Of a stretch of 64,000 nt of DNA, positions 1-10,585 are shown one piece after another; the stretch's first letter is position 1, and every line of letters begins with the position of its first letter. A program made the position numbers and the translations under genes. The notes under the pieces are model-generated. The model made no database searches and was not told the DNA's origin. It worked only from the letters and a program-made list of their open reading frames with translations. The stretch comes from Euphorbia lathyris (lineage: Eukaryota; Streptophyta; Magnoliopsida; Malpighiales; Euphorbiaceae): positions 27,592,531 to 27,656,530 of the forward strand of contig NC_088910.1 of NCBI RefSeq assembly GCF_963576675.1, written 5' to 3'.

Positions 1-2
1 GC

Positions 3-2684
3 ATGGACCTCCTGGCCAAACTAGCAAGAAAGCAATTGGTTGAGGGACTGCCTGAACTTAAATTTCAAAAAGATCAATTATGCCACGCTTGCCAAGCTGG
101 AAAACAAACCAAACAATCTTTTCACAGTAAAAACATTGTCTCAACTAAACGTCCGTTAGAATTACTACACTTGGATCTCTTTGGTCCAGTCCAGCCGCTG
201 AGTCTGGGTGGAAGAAGATTTTCCTTGGTCATTGTAGATGATTTCTCTCGGTATACGTGGGTTATCTTGCTGACCAGCAAGGATGAGACCTTTGAGACAT
301 TTTCAAATTTGGTTAGGAAAATTGAAAATGAAAAAGACCTAAAATTAGCTCATATCCATAGTGATAACGGTGGAGAATTCAAAAACCAAAAGTTTGTTGA
401 ATTCTGTGAAGCCAGCGGCATTGACCACAATTTTTCTGCTCCTAGAACACCTCAGCAAAATGGGGTTATAGAAAGGAAGAACAGAACTCTGGTTGAAATA
501 GCCAGGACAATGCTGGATGAGCATAGGCTTCCAAAGTATTTTTGGGGAGAGGCTGTTAACACAGCATGCTACATTCTTAATAGGGCTCTAGTTAGACCTA
601 TACTCAAGAAAACCCCCTATGAACTTTGGAAAGGACGAAAGCCCAATATTGGATACTTTCGTGCCTTTGGCTGTAGATGTTTTATTTTAAATACCAAAGA
701 TAGCTTAGCAAAGTTTGATTCAAAAGCTGATGAAGCTATCTTTCTAGGCTACTCAACAAACAGCAAAGCATACAGAGTTTTTAATAAGCGAACTCAAGTT
801 TTAGAAGAGTCAATACATGTAGAGTTCGATGAAACTGACCCTGCAGGTAGATACCAGCCGCTGACCGAAGATGATCCAAACTCAGTAACCATCGCTGACT
901 CAGAACCAGCTACTGAGTCATTCACGAAAAGGCTGACCAAGAGTAAGAGTGAACCTAAGATTACTTTTACTGACCCATCTACTTCTGCAGAGATTGTTGA
1001 AACAGGAACAGCACAAGACATGAATCTACCCAAAGAAATAAGGATTCCAAGAGGGCACTCCGAAAGTGCAATCCTTGATTCTGCTAGGAATACCCTGATG
1101 ACGAGGAATCAACTCAGGAAGTACCTCAGCAATGTTGCTTTCGTCTCAGTACAAGAACCGAAGAATTTCGCTGAAGCTGAGTACGATGAATTCTGGATGA
1201 ACGCAATGCAAGAGGAGCTCGATCAATTTCGAAGAAATGATGTATGAGAGTTACTGCCTCATCCAAAGAGTCAAAAGACCATCGGAACAAGATGGGTCTT
1301 CAGGAACAAGATGGACGAACAAGGAAACGTAGTCAGGAACAAAGCAAGGCTTGTAGCTCAGGGCTACAGTCAGCAAGAAGGTATAGACTACGGTGAGACC
1401 TTTGCCCCAGTGGCGAGGCTAGAGGCAATTAGAATATTATGTGCATATGCATCTTACATGAATTTTAAATTATTCCAAATGGATGTCAAAAGTGCTTTTC
1501 TTAATGGAGTTATAAACGAGGAGGTTTATGTAAATCAACCTCCAGGTTTTGAGGACCCTAAGTTCCCAAACCATGTTTACAAACTCAAAAAGGCTCTGTA
1601 CGGCCTCAAACAAGCACCACGTGCTTGGTATGAGAGGCTGACCAGTTTCCTGCTGACTAGAAATTACGTCAGGGGCAAAGCTGATACAACCTTATTCATT
1701 AAGAAAAAGGGTAAAGATACCCTGCTGGCCCAAATTTATGTTGATGATATAATATTTGGTGCAACTAACGAATCAATGTGCAAGGAGTTTAGCAAACAAA
1801 TGGAGACTGAGTTTGAAATGTCTATGATGGGAGAACTCAACTTCTTCCTCGGTCTTCAAATTAAACAAGGAAAGAATGGCATCTTCATCAGTCAAGCCAA
1901 ATATGCCAAGGAGATCTTAAAGAAATATGACTTGGAAAATTGCAAGCCAATATCCACTCCTATGGGCACTGACACTGTCCTCTGCGCTGATGAGAATGGT
2001 AAGTCAGTAGACAGCAAGTTATATCGAGGTATGATAGGCTCTCTACTTTACTTAACAGCCAGTAGACCGGACATTCAGTTTTCAGTATGCTACTGTGCTA
2101 GATATCAATCTAACCCTAAGGAATCTCATTACATTGCTGTAAAAAGAATCCTTAGATATTTGCAAAGCTCAGTGAACGCAGGTTTGTGGTATCCAAATAC
2201 TCATGATTTTACACTTATCGGATACACTGACGCTGACTATGGACGAGATAAGCTGGAACGTAAAAGCACCTCTAGAGGATGCCACTTCTTAGGAAGCTGT
2301 CTTGTATCCTGGTTCAGCAAAAAGCAGGCGTCAGTAGCCTTGTCCACCACTGAAGCTGAGTACATTGCTGCTGGTCATTGTGTTGCTCAAGTCCTATGGA
2401 TCAAGCAACAACTTGAAGATTATGGTGTTCAAACGAAGACAATTGAGGTCAAATGTGACAACAAAAGTGCAATTGATCTGTCCAAGAACCCAATTCAACA
2501 CAGCAGAATGAAGCATGTCAGCATCAGACATCACTTCATTAGAGACCATGTACTCAAGGGTGAGATCAAGCTGACCTTTGTCCCAACGGACGAACAGCTT
2601 GCAGATATCTTCACGAAGCCACTGGCTCATGAGCAGTTCAGCATACTGAGAGAAGCAATTGGTATGTTTAATCCTCTTCAGTAA
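3..2684 (+). pseudogene. pol: Copia pol polyprotein, 3' part, with one nonsense codon
   Basis: This encodes the integrase and reverse transcriptase/RNase H part of a copia polyprotein, which makes cDNA and inserts it into the genome. From the left edge: the end of the pre-integrase zinc finger (CHACQAGKQ), the integrase core ([37 protein letters not shown]), the linker, the reverse transcriptase ([24 protein letters not shown], the intact catalytic box YVDDIIFG) and RNase H ([18 protein letters not shown]). The frame is open except for an in-frame TGA at 1245-1247, where copy 2 has a tryptophan codon (TGG). That stop falls between integrase and reverse transcriptase, so a full polyprotein cannot be made without readthrough. 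The window edge removes protease and the start. RNase H also shows STSRG where copy 2 has STSGG. Confidence 0.93.
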
Positions 2685-3168
2685 ATTCCTGTGCTAAATG
2701 AATATGAATGCTGAGTGAATTACATACTGAATGATTCATTGTTTGCTGAGTTACTCATCGGAACTGTCTGAATATACAATAACTGAGTAAAACTTGCATA
2801 CTGAGTAAATTAGTTTAGAACTTGAACTTAAAATCATCCTTAAATACTGCACTGACCACTCAGAATATCAAACGCTTGACATTCTAAATACTGAGTGATT
2901 AATCCGTTAGCATAAATGCAAAGCACGCGTATAGCCTAGGATGACGTATTCGCCGTAATGTGTCATAAATGCCAGGATCATTGTCGGTACATGATCCCAA
3001 GGCAAAACTGACACATGGATTCGATTAAGATCCACACCGTTCATTTCATCTATAAATTATGGGTATTTCCCCATCTTTTACTCTTTACGCTTAATCAATT
3101 CTTAAGGTAAAGAAATCACTTAGAACTTCTTTTCTATCAAATTCCTCTAATTCCTCCATATTCGAAGA
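2685..3168 (+). promoter_or_regulatory. pol-ORF3 spacer with a TATA box at 3051
   Basis: This 484-bp gap between pol and the third ORF is rich in CTGAGT-like words and has no reading frame. A TATAAATTAT box lies at 3051-3060, 118 bp before the ATG at 3169, followed by GGGTATTTCCCC and the pyrimidine-rich CTCTTTACGC. Copy 2 keeps the same block (TATAAATA at 52920-52927, 102 bp before its ATG). Conservation of a TATA box in this position suggests an internal promoter for ORF3; this is inference, and splicing from the LTR transcript is the alternative. Confidence 0.5.
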
Positions 3169-6000
3169 ATGACTAAGTTGTCTTTCAACGTCTCCGGTGC
3201 CGGCCACCAAAAGTCCAGCTCCGATGAACCTTCACGAAACCCTTCTACACCAAGCAAGGGTAAAACTGGCCAAACTTCTGGCCAAGGGAAAGCTGTTAAG
3301 ATCAGGACCTACTCCAAGGTCTTCGACAATGTACGAGAATGGAAGGTAGAACCCTCCAGATGGGTTTCGGAGCACTTTGTACAGAACGAACAGCCATTTG
3401 CTGAGTGGATTTCCAAGAACGAATGGACTGGGCTGTTCTCGGTCAGGGATGAGACATATCCTGACCTAGTGAGGGAATTTTACCACAACCTCAAGGTTGC
3501 CAGTGACTCCGCCGACTACCTAAGCACTGAAGTAAAAGGGAAAACCATCTTCATCAACCCTCTGTACATAGGAAATCTCCTCCAGCTCAAAACTGAGGGA
3601 GTAAGGCTGAGGAAGTCAGGAGATCAGGACAAAACCGACTACGTCCATACCTTCTGCAAACCTGAGGGTCACTCAGGAGAGATCTCAGCATCTTCGATGG
3701 GACAGCATCAGAAGATGGCTCACTACCTGCTGAGCTACTTCATTTACCCAAAGATCAACTGCACTACATCAGTAACCAACTTTGAACAGTGCTTCATATG
3801 GCACATGCTGACGTACACCCCCATCAACATGCTGGTTTTCTTAGTTGCTGGGTTCCTACGTAGCACGGGTACAATGAGGTTGGGATCAATCATCATCAGG
3901 ATCCTCATCGACCACAAGATTGACCTCGAAGGTGAGGAATCTTTCAGAGGAACCGAAATCACAGCTGCCTCGCTGAGGGCACTTAAATTTGGACAGCCCT
4001 TGAAGAAAGGAAAAGCTGCTGCTGCTGCTGGCCAAGCTGATCAGACTGAGGAGACTATTGCTGAGCCTAAGAAAGGGCGAAGAACTAAGGCCCCAGCTTC
4101 TCGTAAGAGAAAATCTGCTGAGACACCTAATGTTGTGTCTCCAGCAAAGAGGCAGAGGTCAGCTGGAAAGTCAGCTGAGAAGAGAAGCAGGCAAGATGAG
4201 CCTGACACTGAGGAAGCTGGTGAGCTACCTCAGAAGAAGCAGAAGTCTTCAACACTGGCACCTCTCGACGTCATGCCGACAGATTTTATTGTACCGGGTG
4301 ATTCTCATTTCACTCAATGCCAAGGTACTGATGCTGAGGAACCTGAGGTCCAGTTAGATGACCACTTCATCTCCCAAGTTGAGGAAGAACTTGATGGAGA
4401 TAATACTGAGGAGGAAGAAGAAGACGATGAAACCAGCGGTCAGGATGACGCTGAGGAGTCTGAAAAGTATGACAGCGAAATTGAAGCTGAGGACGCTAAC
4501 ACTGGGTTAGCTGGTGGAGCTGTGCAGACTGACACTGAGTTAGCTGCTGGAGTTGAGCAAGTTGATCAAGCTGACCAGACCCATACTGAGGAAAAGGAAC
4601 CTACTCCTACTCACTCAGAAGAACTTGCTCATCATACCACTCCACCACGTAGAAGGCGAAAGCTGGTTAAGGCCAGTGAGAAAATGGTCAGTGAACCCCC
4701 TGTGCAATCACCATCTATTCCTGAACTTGTCCTCTCCAAGACAACAAAGGATCCTTCTACCGTCCAATTAAAATTTTTCAAACGGCCCTCAACTTCCTCT
4801 ACTACAACGCCGTTGGAAAAACAAGCCTCTGTTTCTTCTCAACAGGAACATGCCGAGCATACCACTTCCACCACTTCAACAAGTCAGGTTGAACCAAGCA
4901 CTGTCCATGCTGTTTCCTCAAGCATGGTGCTGACTCCTCATCCTTCTGCCGTCAGCACAGACAGTGTTCGGGTTATGACTTCCATCACCAACCTCTCTGC
5001 TGATCAATCAACCTTACCTCCAACTCAAGTGCAAATTGAGCCAAGTCATCCAGTCACTGACCAGGGTACTCCTTTCACTCCACTTTCTTCTGGTCATACT
5101 GATGTACATCGGGATACCACTGAGTCCGAGAAAAAGCTCATTGACTCAGTGCAAGCACTCATCCACGATCTTCAACATTCCGCTTCGCCTGCTGCTAGAT
5201 CTTCAATTCCTGAGACAACTCAGCTCTCCCAAGTCACTCTACTTCTCAACAAAGTCAAGGGACTCAAGGATCTGCTGAATGTAGTCTTGTCATTCCAAGC
5301 CCAGCAAGCTAAGCAGGATTCACTTGCCAAGTTGGCAGAGATACAGCTGTCAACAATTCAACATCTGAACTCTCTCCATCAGCAAGTTCAGAAGTTATCT
5401 ACTGTGAACACTGACTACGCCACTTCCTCAGAACTCAAGATGCTTTTTGCTCAGCTTCATACTGAGCAACTTAAGACAAATGAGCAAATGGTGTCCTATA
5501 GTCAGTGCTCAGTGGAGCAAATCGGTGAGGCCATCAGGTTACTTAACCTCAACAAACAAGAGATGGATACTGATGCGTTGGAACAGAATGAGTTGCTATC
5601 TCTCGCACAACAATCCTTCAATCACATCCGTCATAATAATATCCAGCGTCATCATTATGACTTAGCTCTCTTGAAAACTTTCCACCAAGTCTTTGCTGGC
5701 CTCTCTGAAGCTCTCATCTGGCAAGCCAAAGCTCAAGCTTTCAGTGTAAATATACTTAGTGCTGCTGATCTTCATATACCAGTAGAAGTATCAGCTGATG
5801 GAGTTGCCATTTTTGATGGCGTAAACGAAAGTGCTGACAAACTAAAAGAGCTTTCACAAGAACTTTCTCGTGCTGTCTTAACCGATGCGTTCAAGCTCCC
5901 TGAAGTTGACAAAATGGGGGAGAAAGCGCAAGCTGCCAGAGCTCAGCATGAGCGACGTCAGTACGAGCGAAGTCAGTCACAGGGCAAGAAAAAGAAATAG
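3169..6000 (+). CDS. Sirevirus third ORF (env-position protein), 943 aa, intact
   Basis: This is an intact ORF between pol and the 3' LTR, on the same strand. Its function is unknown; 'env-like' describes its position only. Residues about 45-290 form a folded-looking region (REWKVEPSRWVSEHF, DLVREFYHNL, KGKTIFINPLYIGNLL) that resembles the plant 'putative transposon protein' domain (Transposase_32-like), judged from memory. Residues about 290-350 are strongly basic with nuclear-localisation-like runs (KKGRRTKAPASRKRK, SPAKRQRS). Residues about 400-445 are acidic (EEEEEDDE). Residues 450-690 are Ser/Thr/Pro-rich. Residues about 690-910 look helical and perhaps coiled-coil, and the C-terminus is lysine-rich (GKKKK). 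I see no signal peptide; the only hydrophobic run (NMLVFLVAGFL) is short for a membrane helix. The start is the ATG that also heads the copy-2 ORF. The layout points to a nuclear or particle-associated protein more than an envelope (inference). Confidence 0.85.
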   Translation: MTKLSFNVSGAGHQKSSSDEPSRNPSTPSKGKTGQTSGQGKAVKIRTYSKVFDNVREWKVEPSRWVSEHFVQNEQPFAEWISKNEWTGLFSVRDETYPDLVREFYHNLKVASDSADYLSTEVKGKTIFINPLYIGNLLQLKTEGVRLRKSGDQDKTDYVHTFCKPEGHSGEISASSMGQHQKMAHYLLSYFIYPKINCTTSVTNFEQCFIWHMLTYTPINMLVFLVAGFLRSTGTMRLGSIIIRILIDHKIDLEGEESFRGTEITAASLRALKFGQPLKKGKAAAAAGQADQTEETIAEPKKGRRTKAPASRKRKSAETPNVVSPAKRQRSAGKSAEKRSRQDEPDTEEAGELPQKKQKSSTLAPLDVMPTDFIVPGDSHFTQCQGTDAEEPEVQLDDHFISQVEEELDGDNTEEEEEDDETSGQDDAEESEKYDSEIEAEDANTGLAGGAVQTDTELAAGVEQVDQADQTHTEEKEPTPTHSEELAHHTTPPRRRRKLVKASEKMVSEPPVQSPSIPELVLSKTTKDPSTVQLKFFKRPSTSSTTTPLEKQASVSSQQEHAEHTTSTTSTSQVEPSTVHAVSSSMVLTPHPSAVSTDSVRVMTSITNLSADQSTLPPTQVQIEPSHPVTDQGTPFTPLSSGHTDVHRDTTESEKKLIDSVQALIHDLQHSASPAARSSIPETTQLSQVTLLLNKVKGLKDLLNVVLSFQAQQAKQDSLAKLAEIQLSTIQHLNSLHQQVQKLSTVNTDYATSSELKMLFAQLHTEQLKTNEQMVSYSQCSVEQIGEAIRLLNLNKQEMDTDALEQNELLSLAQQSFNHIRHNNIQRHHYDLALLKTFHQVFAGLSEALIWQAKAQAFSVNILSAADLHIPVEVSADGVAIFDGVNESADKLKELSQELSRAVLTDAFKLPEVDKMGEKAQAARAQHERRQYERSQSQGKKKK

Positions 6001-6428
6001 ATAGGCTAGGTCTTAACATTTGTAATCTATGTTGTTTATTTCTTTTACTGTGTAACTGCTGACTTCTTTCAACTTATATATCATACTTACTTTTCTTATT
6101 CAAATACTGAGTTATGATATATGCTAATAAGTACTGAGTTATTATGTATCTTCATTTATATCAGCTTTGTTTAACACTTATAATATTTGACTAAAAGATA
6201 TGCTGATAACATGTTTGACATGAACCTATACACTTATGAAATATTCTGATAAGAACTCATTGAACAACAAATTACTCAGCGCGCTCTATATGTCTAAAAA
6301 CTTCCGCCTAACACTGAGTAAATAGAATATGTGATATAGCTGACCTATATCTGAAAACTGACCTTAGACTTACTCATTTAAATCCTTAAATGTCTTAAGA
6401 AAAACTAAGTCAGTAGCTGAACCCTTAC
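6001..6428 (+). other. Sirevirus 3' untranslated region
   Basis: This AT-rich stretch between ORF3 and the polypurine cluster has no reading frame. It shares scattered blocks with the corresponding part of copy 2 (54277-54702), such as the CTGAGTAAATAGAATAT-like and ACTAAGTCAGTAGCT blocks, so it belongs to the element. Confidence 0.7.
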
Positions 6429-6525
6429 GGGGGAGTTTGCTTAATTATACTAGGTCAACTATCATGGGGGAGCTCATACTGAGTTCCTTGCTGAACAGTT
6501 TTGCCAACATCAAAATGGGGGAGTT
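6429..6525 (+). promoter_or_regulatory. Triple polypurine tract before the 3' LTR
   Basis: GGGGGAG occurs three times (6429-6435, 6466-6472, 6517-6523). The last, AAAATGGGGGAGTT, abuts the LTR at 6526. The polypurine tract primes plus-strand cDNA synthesis. Multiple conserved tracts are a known Sirevirus feature, and copy 2 has the same three in the same order. Confidence 0.85.
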
Positions 6526-7859
6526 TGTTGAAACACCTTTCTACATAATTTTGATTTGACAAAATTGTTTAAGTATAAATTAAAATACATATTCTAAACA
6601 CACTAAGTTTAAATGCTTTGATTTATTCTACTAATGTGTTTGTTCAATGTTGAGTATAAATGTTATAAGTCATAAGGATTGGAAGGCCCAAGCCCAATAC
6701 GGAAGCCAAGGCCCAAGTCAAACAACTCAGTACACTCGGCCCGCGTATATCAAGACGTTGCCGTTTTGTTCAAAACGCAACTCAGCAATCGGAAGGATCT
6801 AGAAGACCTTCGAGAACAACTTCAAGATGAAGCTGCTGAGTAGTCTCGACAAAGCGTACAAGACAGCAGCTGGCAAAGGAAAACTTCCAGACAAAGTGTT
6901 TCCTCTTTTGGCAAAGTTCAGACGACACAGTATGCTGTCCAGTTGACTTTACCATAAAAGGAGAGACCATCTACTGTGCTGACCGAGGATAGAAGATACA
7001 CGATTGTGATTGGCCGAGAGCTCTGTGCAAGTCAGGATGACAACGACACATAGCCGTTTCCCTCCAACGGTTATTTCGAAATTTGAAATGACCGAATGGC
7101 CAGACGTCTCTATAAATAGTGCCATCACAAGCTTCACAAGACACAGAACTTGATCAAGCCATTACGCTGACCAAATCTCTACAAGTTCTGCAAGCAAGAA
7201 GCAAAGCAAAATTCTTACACTACATTTTCATATCTGTGTAAAAGTCTAGAGTGATTGTAAATCGTCTGAAGTGTCTTAGCACATCTTTGTATTAGGACAA
7301 AAACACTTATCATTTCTAGAGATAGAAAGGAGAGGCTGAGTACTCGGTTTTAAGTACTCAGCGGAGAGATTAGGATTGAGTAGAAGTATAGAGGAAGGTA
7401 CTCTTGTCATACTCAATTGCTGATATTGTAAAAGGTTTGAGGCTCTACCTTTAAAGAGCTCAGTAGAGGATTTGAAATCTCGGACGTGTTCCGGGGACAG
7501 GACGTAGGCTTAGAAGAAGCCGAACCTGGATAAATCTGCTGAGTGAAGTATTTCTAAACCTTTGACTCCTTATTTATATTGCTTGCTTAAACAATCAAAA
7601 CTGACCAAGTCAAGAGGTCAAGTTGAGTTGTGCGCATTAAAACGTAAGAGCTCAGGAATAGACTCTAAGTGCTATCTCGTGACTCAAGCTAAGAAACTGA
7701 CCTAGTCACCTGTTGACTAAGCCAGTATCTTGCTGTTTACTCAGCGCCGCTGTTCAAACCTTTTCTTTAGTAAAAGAAGTCTGCCTAAATTGCGAAAAAG
7801 TTTAAATAGTTCCTAACCCCCCCTTGGAACTATACTTGCAACTAGTTAAGGGACCAACA
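6526..7859 (+). repeat. Sirevirus copy 1 3' LTR (1334 bp)
   Basis: The LTR runs from TGTTGAAACACC to GGGACCAACA and aligns with the two 1348-bp LTRs of copy 2. A promoter TATA box (TATAAATA) lies at 7111-7118. The block GGACAGGACGTAGGCTTAGA at 7495-7514 and the run CCTAACCCCCCCTTGGAACT near 7811-7830 are shared with copy 2. The short minus-strand frames inside it are shadows. Confidence 0.9.
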
Positions 7860-9187
7860 ACAACAGTGTCTTCTTTTATCGTTGATTGTTTGATGTTGGT
7901 TACTTAACAATTCAGGCAGACTGATGAAACAAGAAAGTGAAATAACTTTTCAAAGATTTTAGAGAATAGAACAGGCTCGACATAGCCGAACACGGTGTGC
8001 TACGTCTTACAACATTCCATGAATACAAGACAATGCCAATGAAGCCAAAGTTTCAGTTTGAAGTGAGTTTGAGTCAACTTTCGTGTGTTCTCAAACTCCT
8101 AAGATTTACTAACACCTTTAGCGTCCTAAAGATACGTTCTTTCTAGCATTAAGAACAAAACTGCATTTCTAGATGAGAAAACCCTTGACACACCCTTCTA
8201 ACTTGTCAGCTTCGAAGTTGGGAGATCAATAGAGATATCGGTGAAGATGAAAGCAGTGTCCTATCATTCATCTAACACATACATAAATGCCTAAGCATGA
8301 AAGTTAAATCCTCATTGACCACAACATTGGCAAAATACTAAATATTCATTAAAACATTGTAACACTTACATCACCGGGTCGGCCAGGCCGTGCCCGTTCA
8401 AAATGGACTACTCACTCATATCGAGCAGTGAGCAGTCGATGGTTCTTGATACAGCTTGAGACTCCATGGGAGCTCTCCTCTTTCTTCTATTCTACTTGTC
8501 TAAAGAAATTACTAAAAATCCGAACTCCTAAACTTTTCTCTGCTTCACCTACTTAAAGGGAAAGACAGAGGCCAAAATCGGTACAACTTTCGTACCCTTT
8601 CTACAAAATAAGTTAACTACCAACTACGACTAAAATAAACTAAAATGATTAAATTTCGATTAACCCTTGAACACTCAAGGGGGTGATACTTCAAGTCATC
8701 TTGCTTCTTTAGGCAATCCCATCGCCACACAATTTCACCTGCCGCTCTGCCACTTTCTCTGTCACTGCCACCACGATCTGTCGCTGTCCGTCATTGGATA
8801 ATCCGGCGTTTGACCGCTGGATACAAGTAAGGCTCCACTCCTCTTGGCTTTAGCAAAACAAGCTGTTTCCAGCGAGTTTGGCATTTATCTTTGCTTATCT
8901 GCACAAGGACAGTAATTAGCCCTTATTTCTTACCAAATGACATAATAAAACACCGAAATTTCCTTATAAATACTATGTTAAACTTAGTCAATTTCATGCC
9001 TAACAAAAATCAAGAGTCTTTTCGGATTTATCGAGGCTCAAAGAAACCATATGGAACATTTTGACACAAAAGATGAAATTACCACTTCTAATATTAAGAA
9101 TCTAGTTAGCAAAATTCATTGTAAATATTAAATTCAATTACAAGCGTGTTACTTACAACTCTCATGTAATAAAAATGGTAATTTTAA
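7860..9187. other. No gene recognised
   Basis: This stretch of 1.3 kb lies between the copy-1 LTR and the first Mutator-like element. It is AT-rich with a short GC-richer part at 8370-8470 and 8690-8850 that looks as if it was once transcribed or part of an old repeat. I found no open frame, RNA gene, LTR end or clear repeat. Confidence 0.4.
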
Positions 9188-9679
9188 GGGAAAATTATAA
9201 AATTAGGTCAAATGGGAGGTCCATTTATATATTTAACCCATTTACTCGACCTACTAATTTTATGTGACTTCCCGTAATACCCCTAACCTTCCCACTTCCC
9301 CAAACGCGAACGGTCTCTCCCCTCTTCTCCTTGGTTGCGCGAAATGGTTGGCAGCTCCATTAATGATTCCAAGACTTTTGATATTCCTATCTTCCTTTAA
9401 ATTGCACGAAATCTCCACCATTTCTCCAAATCACAATGTATTTCTCTTCTTCCTCTCTTCATCTCTTGATTCTGCAACTTCCTAATCCTAGAAAATGAAG
9501 CCATGGTTCTTCATCTTCCATTTCCTGCTCATTTCTTGGTTTCTTTCTTCTTGTGACCATCGAAGAAATGGTGATTCTACGTTATTTTCATCGTTTTTCC
9601 AGTTTATCATATTGGTTTCGTCGAAAAATGTAAGTATATACTGTTTTTTTCTGCGTTTTTCCCATAAATCCACTTAGCA

Positions 9680-9995
9680 TATGCGGTTTTCGCAAGGTAT
9701 GTGAGGGGAAATTTATCGATTTCACTTCGCAAAACGATGATTATGCGAAGTTTGCGAGGTAATTCGATAAATTTCTCTCGCAGACTCCACAAAATCATCG
9801 TTTCGCGAAGTCAGAGCGTCGCATTTCTCCTCACAAACTCTGCGAAATCATCGTTTTGCGAAGTCAGAGCGTCACATTCCTCCTCGCAGACGTTGCGAAA
9901 TCATTGTTTCGCTAAGTAAAATCACTCTCTTCCTTACACATTTATGTTCGCATACTTAGCGAATCATCGTTTCGCGAAGCCAAATCTTCCTTTTT
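9680..9995. repeat. TTCGCGAAG-type repeats inside MULE-1
   Basis: The palindromic word TTTCGCGAAG and near copies recur here (about 9726, 9750, 9800, 9852, 9906, 9968), joined by related sequence such as TCAGAGCGTC(G/A)CATT(T/C)CTCCTC. The best pair (9796-9835 and 9849-9888) repeats at about 53 bp. CpG-rich words stand out against the AT-rich background. Binding or methylation roles are unknown. Confidence 0.75.
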
Positions 9996-10069
9996 TCTAA
10001 CTAACACGATTAAATTTTTCTGAAGGTGGTTGAATACATAATATTCATTCTTAGAAGTTGGCGTGTTAG

Positions 10070-10365
10070 GGTGCCATGAGAGACATCCATTCCAAAAGGC
10101 CTGGACTTCCAACCATCGGTCGTGAATAAGAGCTTACACCGTGGGACACGTCCATCCCTATGGTGAATAAGAGCCTATGTATCGTGAGACATCCATCCAT
10201 CGCTGGTGAATAAGAGCCTATGTATAATGAAGTGATTTGTTAGGAGTTTATTGTGACAATCTTGTTCTGTACCGTGAGACACATCCATCCATCGGTAGTG
10301 AATAGGAGCCTATATATTATGAAGTGATTTGTTAGGTGTTTATTATGGCAATCTTGTTGTAAATT
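10070..10365. repeat. GTGAATAAGAGCCTATGTAT direct repeats inside MULE-1
   Basis: Four imperfect copies of a unit containing GAGACA(C)ATCCATCCATCG, then GGTGAATA(A/G)GAGCCTA(T), occur at about 10075, 10140, 10190 and 10270. The last two continue into the shared block AATGAAGTGATTTGTTAGG. They look like old tandem duplications with unequal spacing. Confidence 0.7.
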
Positions 10366-10439
10366 TTGATAATGTTATGATTTTAATGTTAGAATCCGTT
10401 GTTGTTTGACATTTTTTGTTATATACCACTTCGCGAATT

Positions 10440-10585
10440 ATCTTCAAAACACATCCAGGCTTCGCATATGCTAATTAAATTCATCAACTAAACCAAACAT
10501 TAGCTTCGCAGGCTTCGTATAAGCTAATTAAATTCATCAAGTAAACCCAAACATTAGCTTCGCAGGCTTCGCATAAGATCGAATC
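10440..10585. repeat. 53-bp tandem repeat inside MULE-1
   Basis: GCTAATTAAATTCATCAA starts at 10470 and again at 10523, each followed by a CTAAACC(C)AAACATTAGC-like block and TTCGCAGGCTTCG. Period is 53 bp, just over two copies. Confidence 0.75.

Larger units (their letters stand above)
1..7859 (+). mobile_element. Sirevirus-type Ty1/copia retrotransposon, copy 1, cut by the window edge
   Basis: This is the 3' part of a plus-strand Ty1/copia element. Seen: pre-integrase/integrase, reverse transcriptase and RNase H motifs in copia order (3-2684), then a long extra ORF (3169-6000), three G-rich polypurine motifs (6429-6523) and an LTR (6526-7859) starting TGTTGAAACACC and ending GGGACCAACA. 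The same layout recurs in the complete copy at 46266-56147. An extra ORF after pol together with repeated polypurine tracts is characteristic of the Sirevirus lineage. The 5' LTR and gag lie outside the window, so no TSD can be checked; the five bases after the 3' LTR are ACAAC. Confidence 0.92.

Noticed and set aside
3169..6000. Calling ORF3 a true envelope gene
   Set aside because: No signal peptide, no convincing membrane helix and strong basic/acidic low-complexity regions; position alone is not enough.
9264..9919. Short ORFs inside MULE-1
   Set aside because: All are short, overlap on both strands, and lie in repeats; no captured gene or transposase motif is visible.
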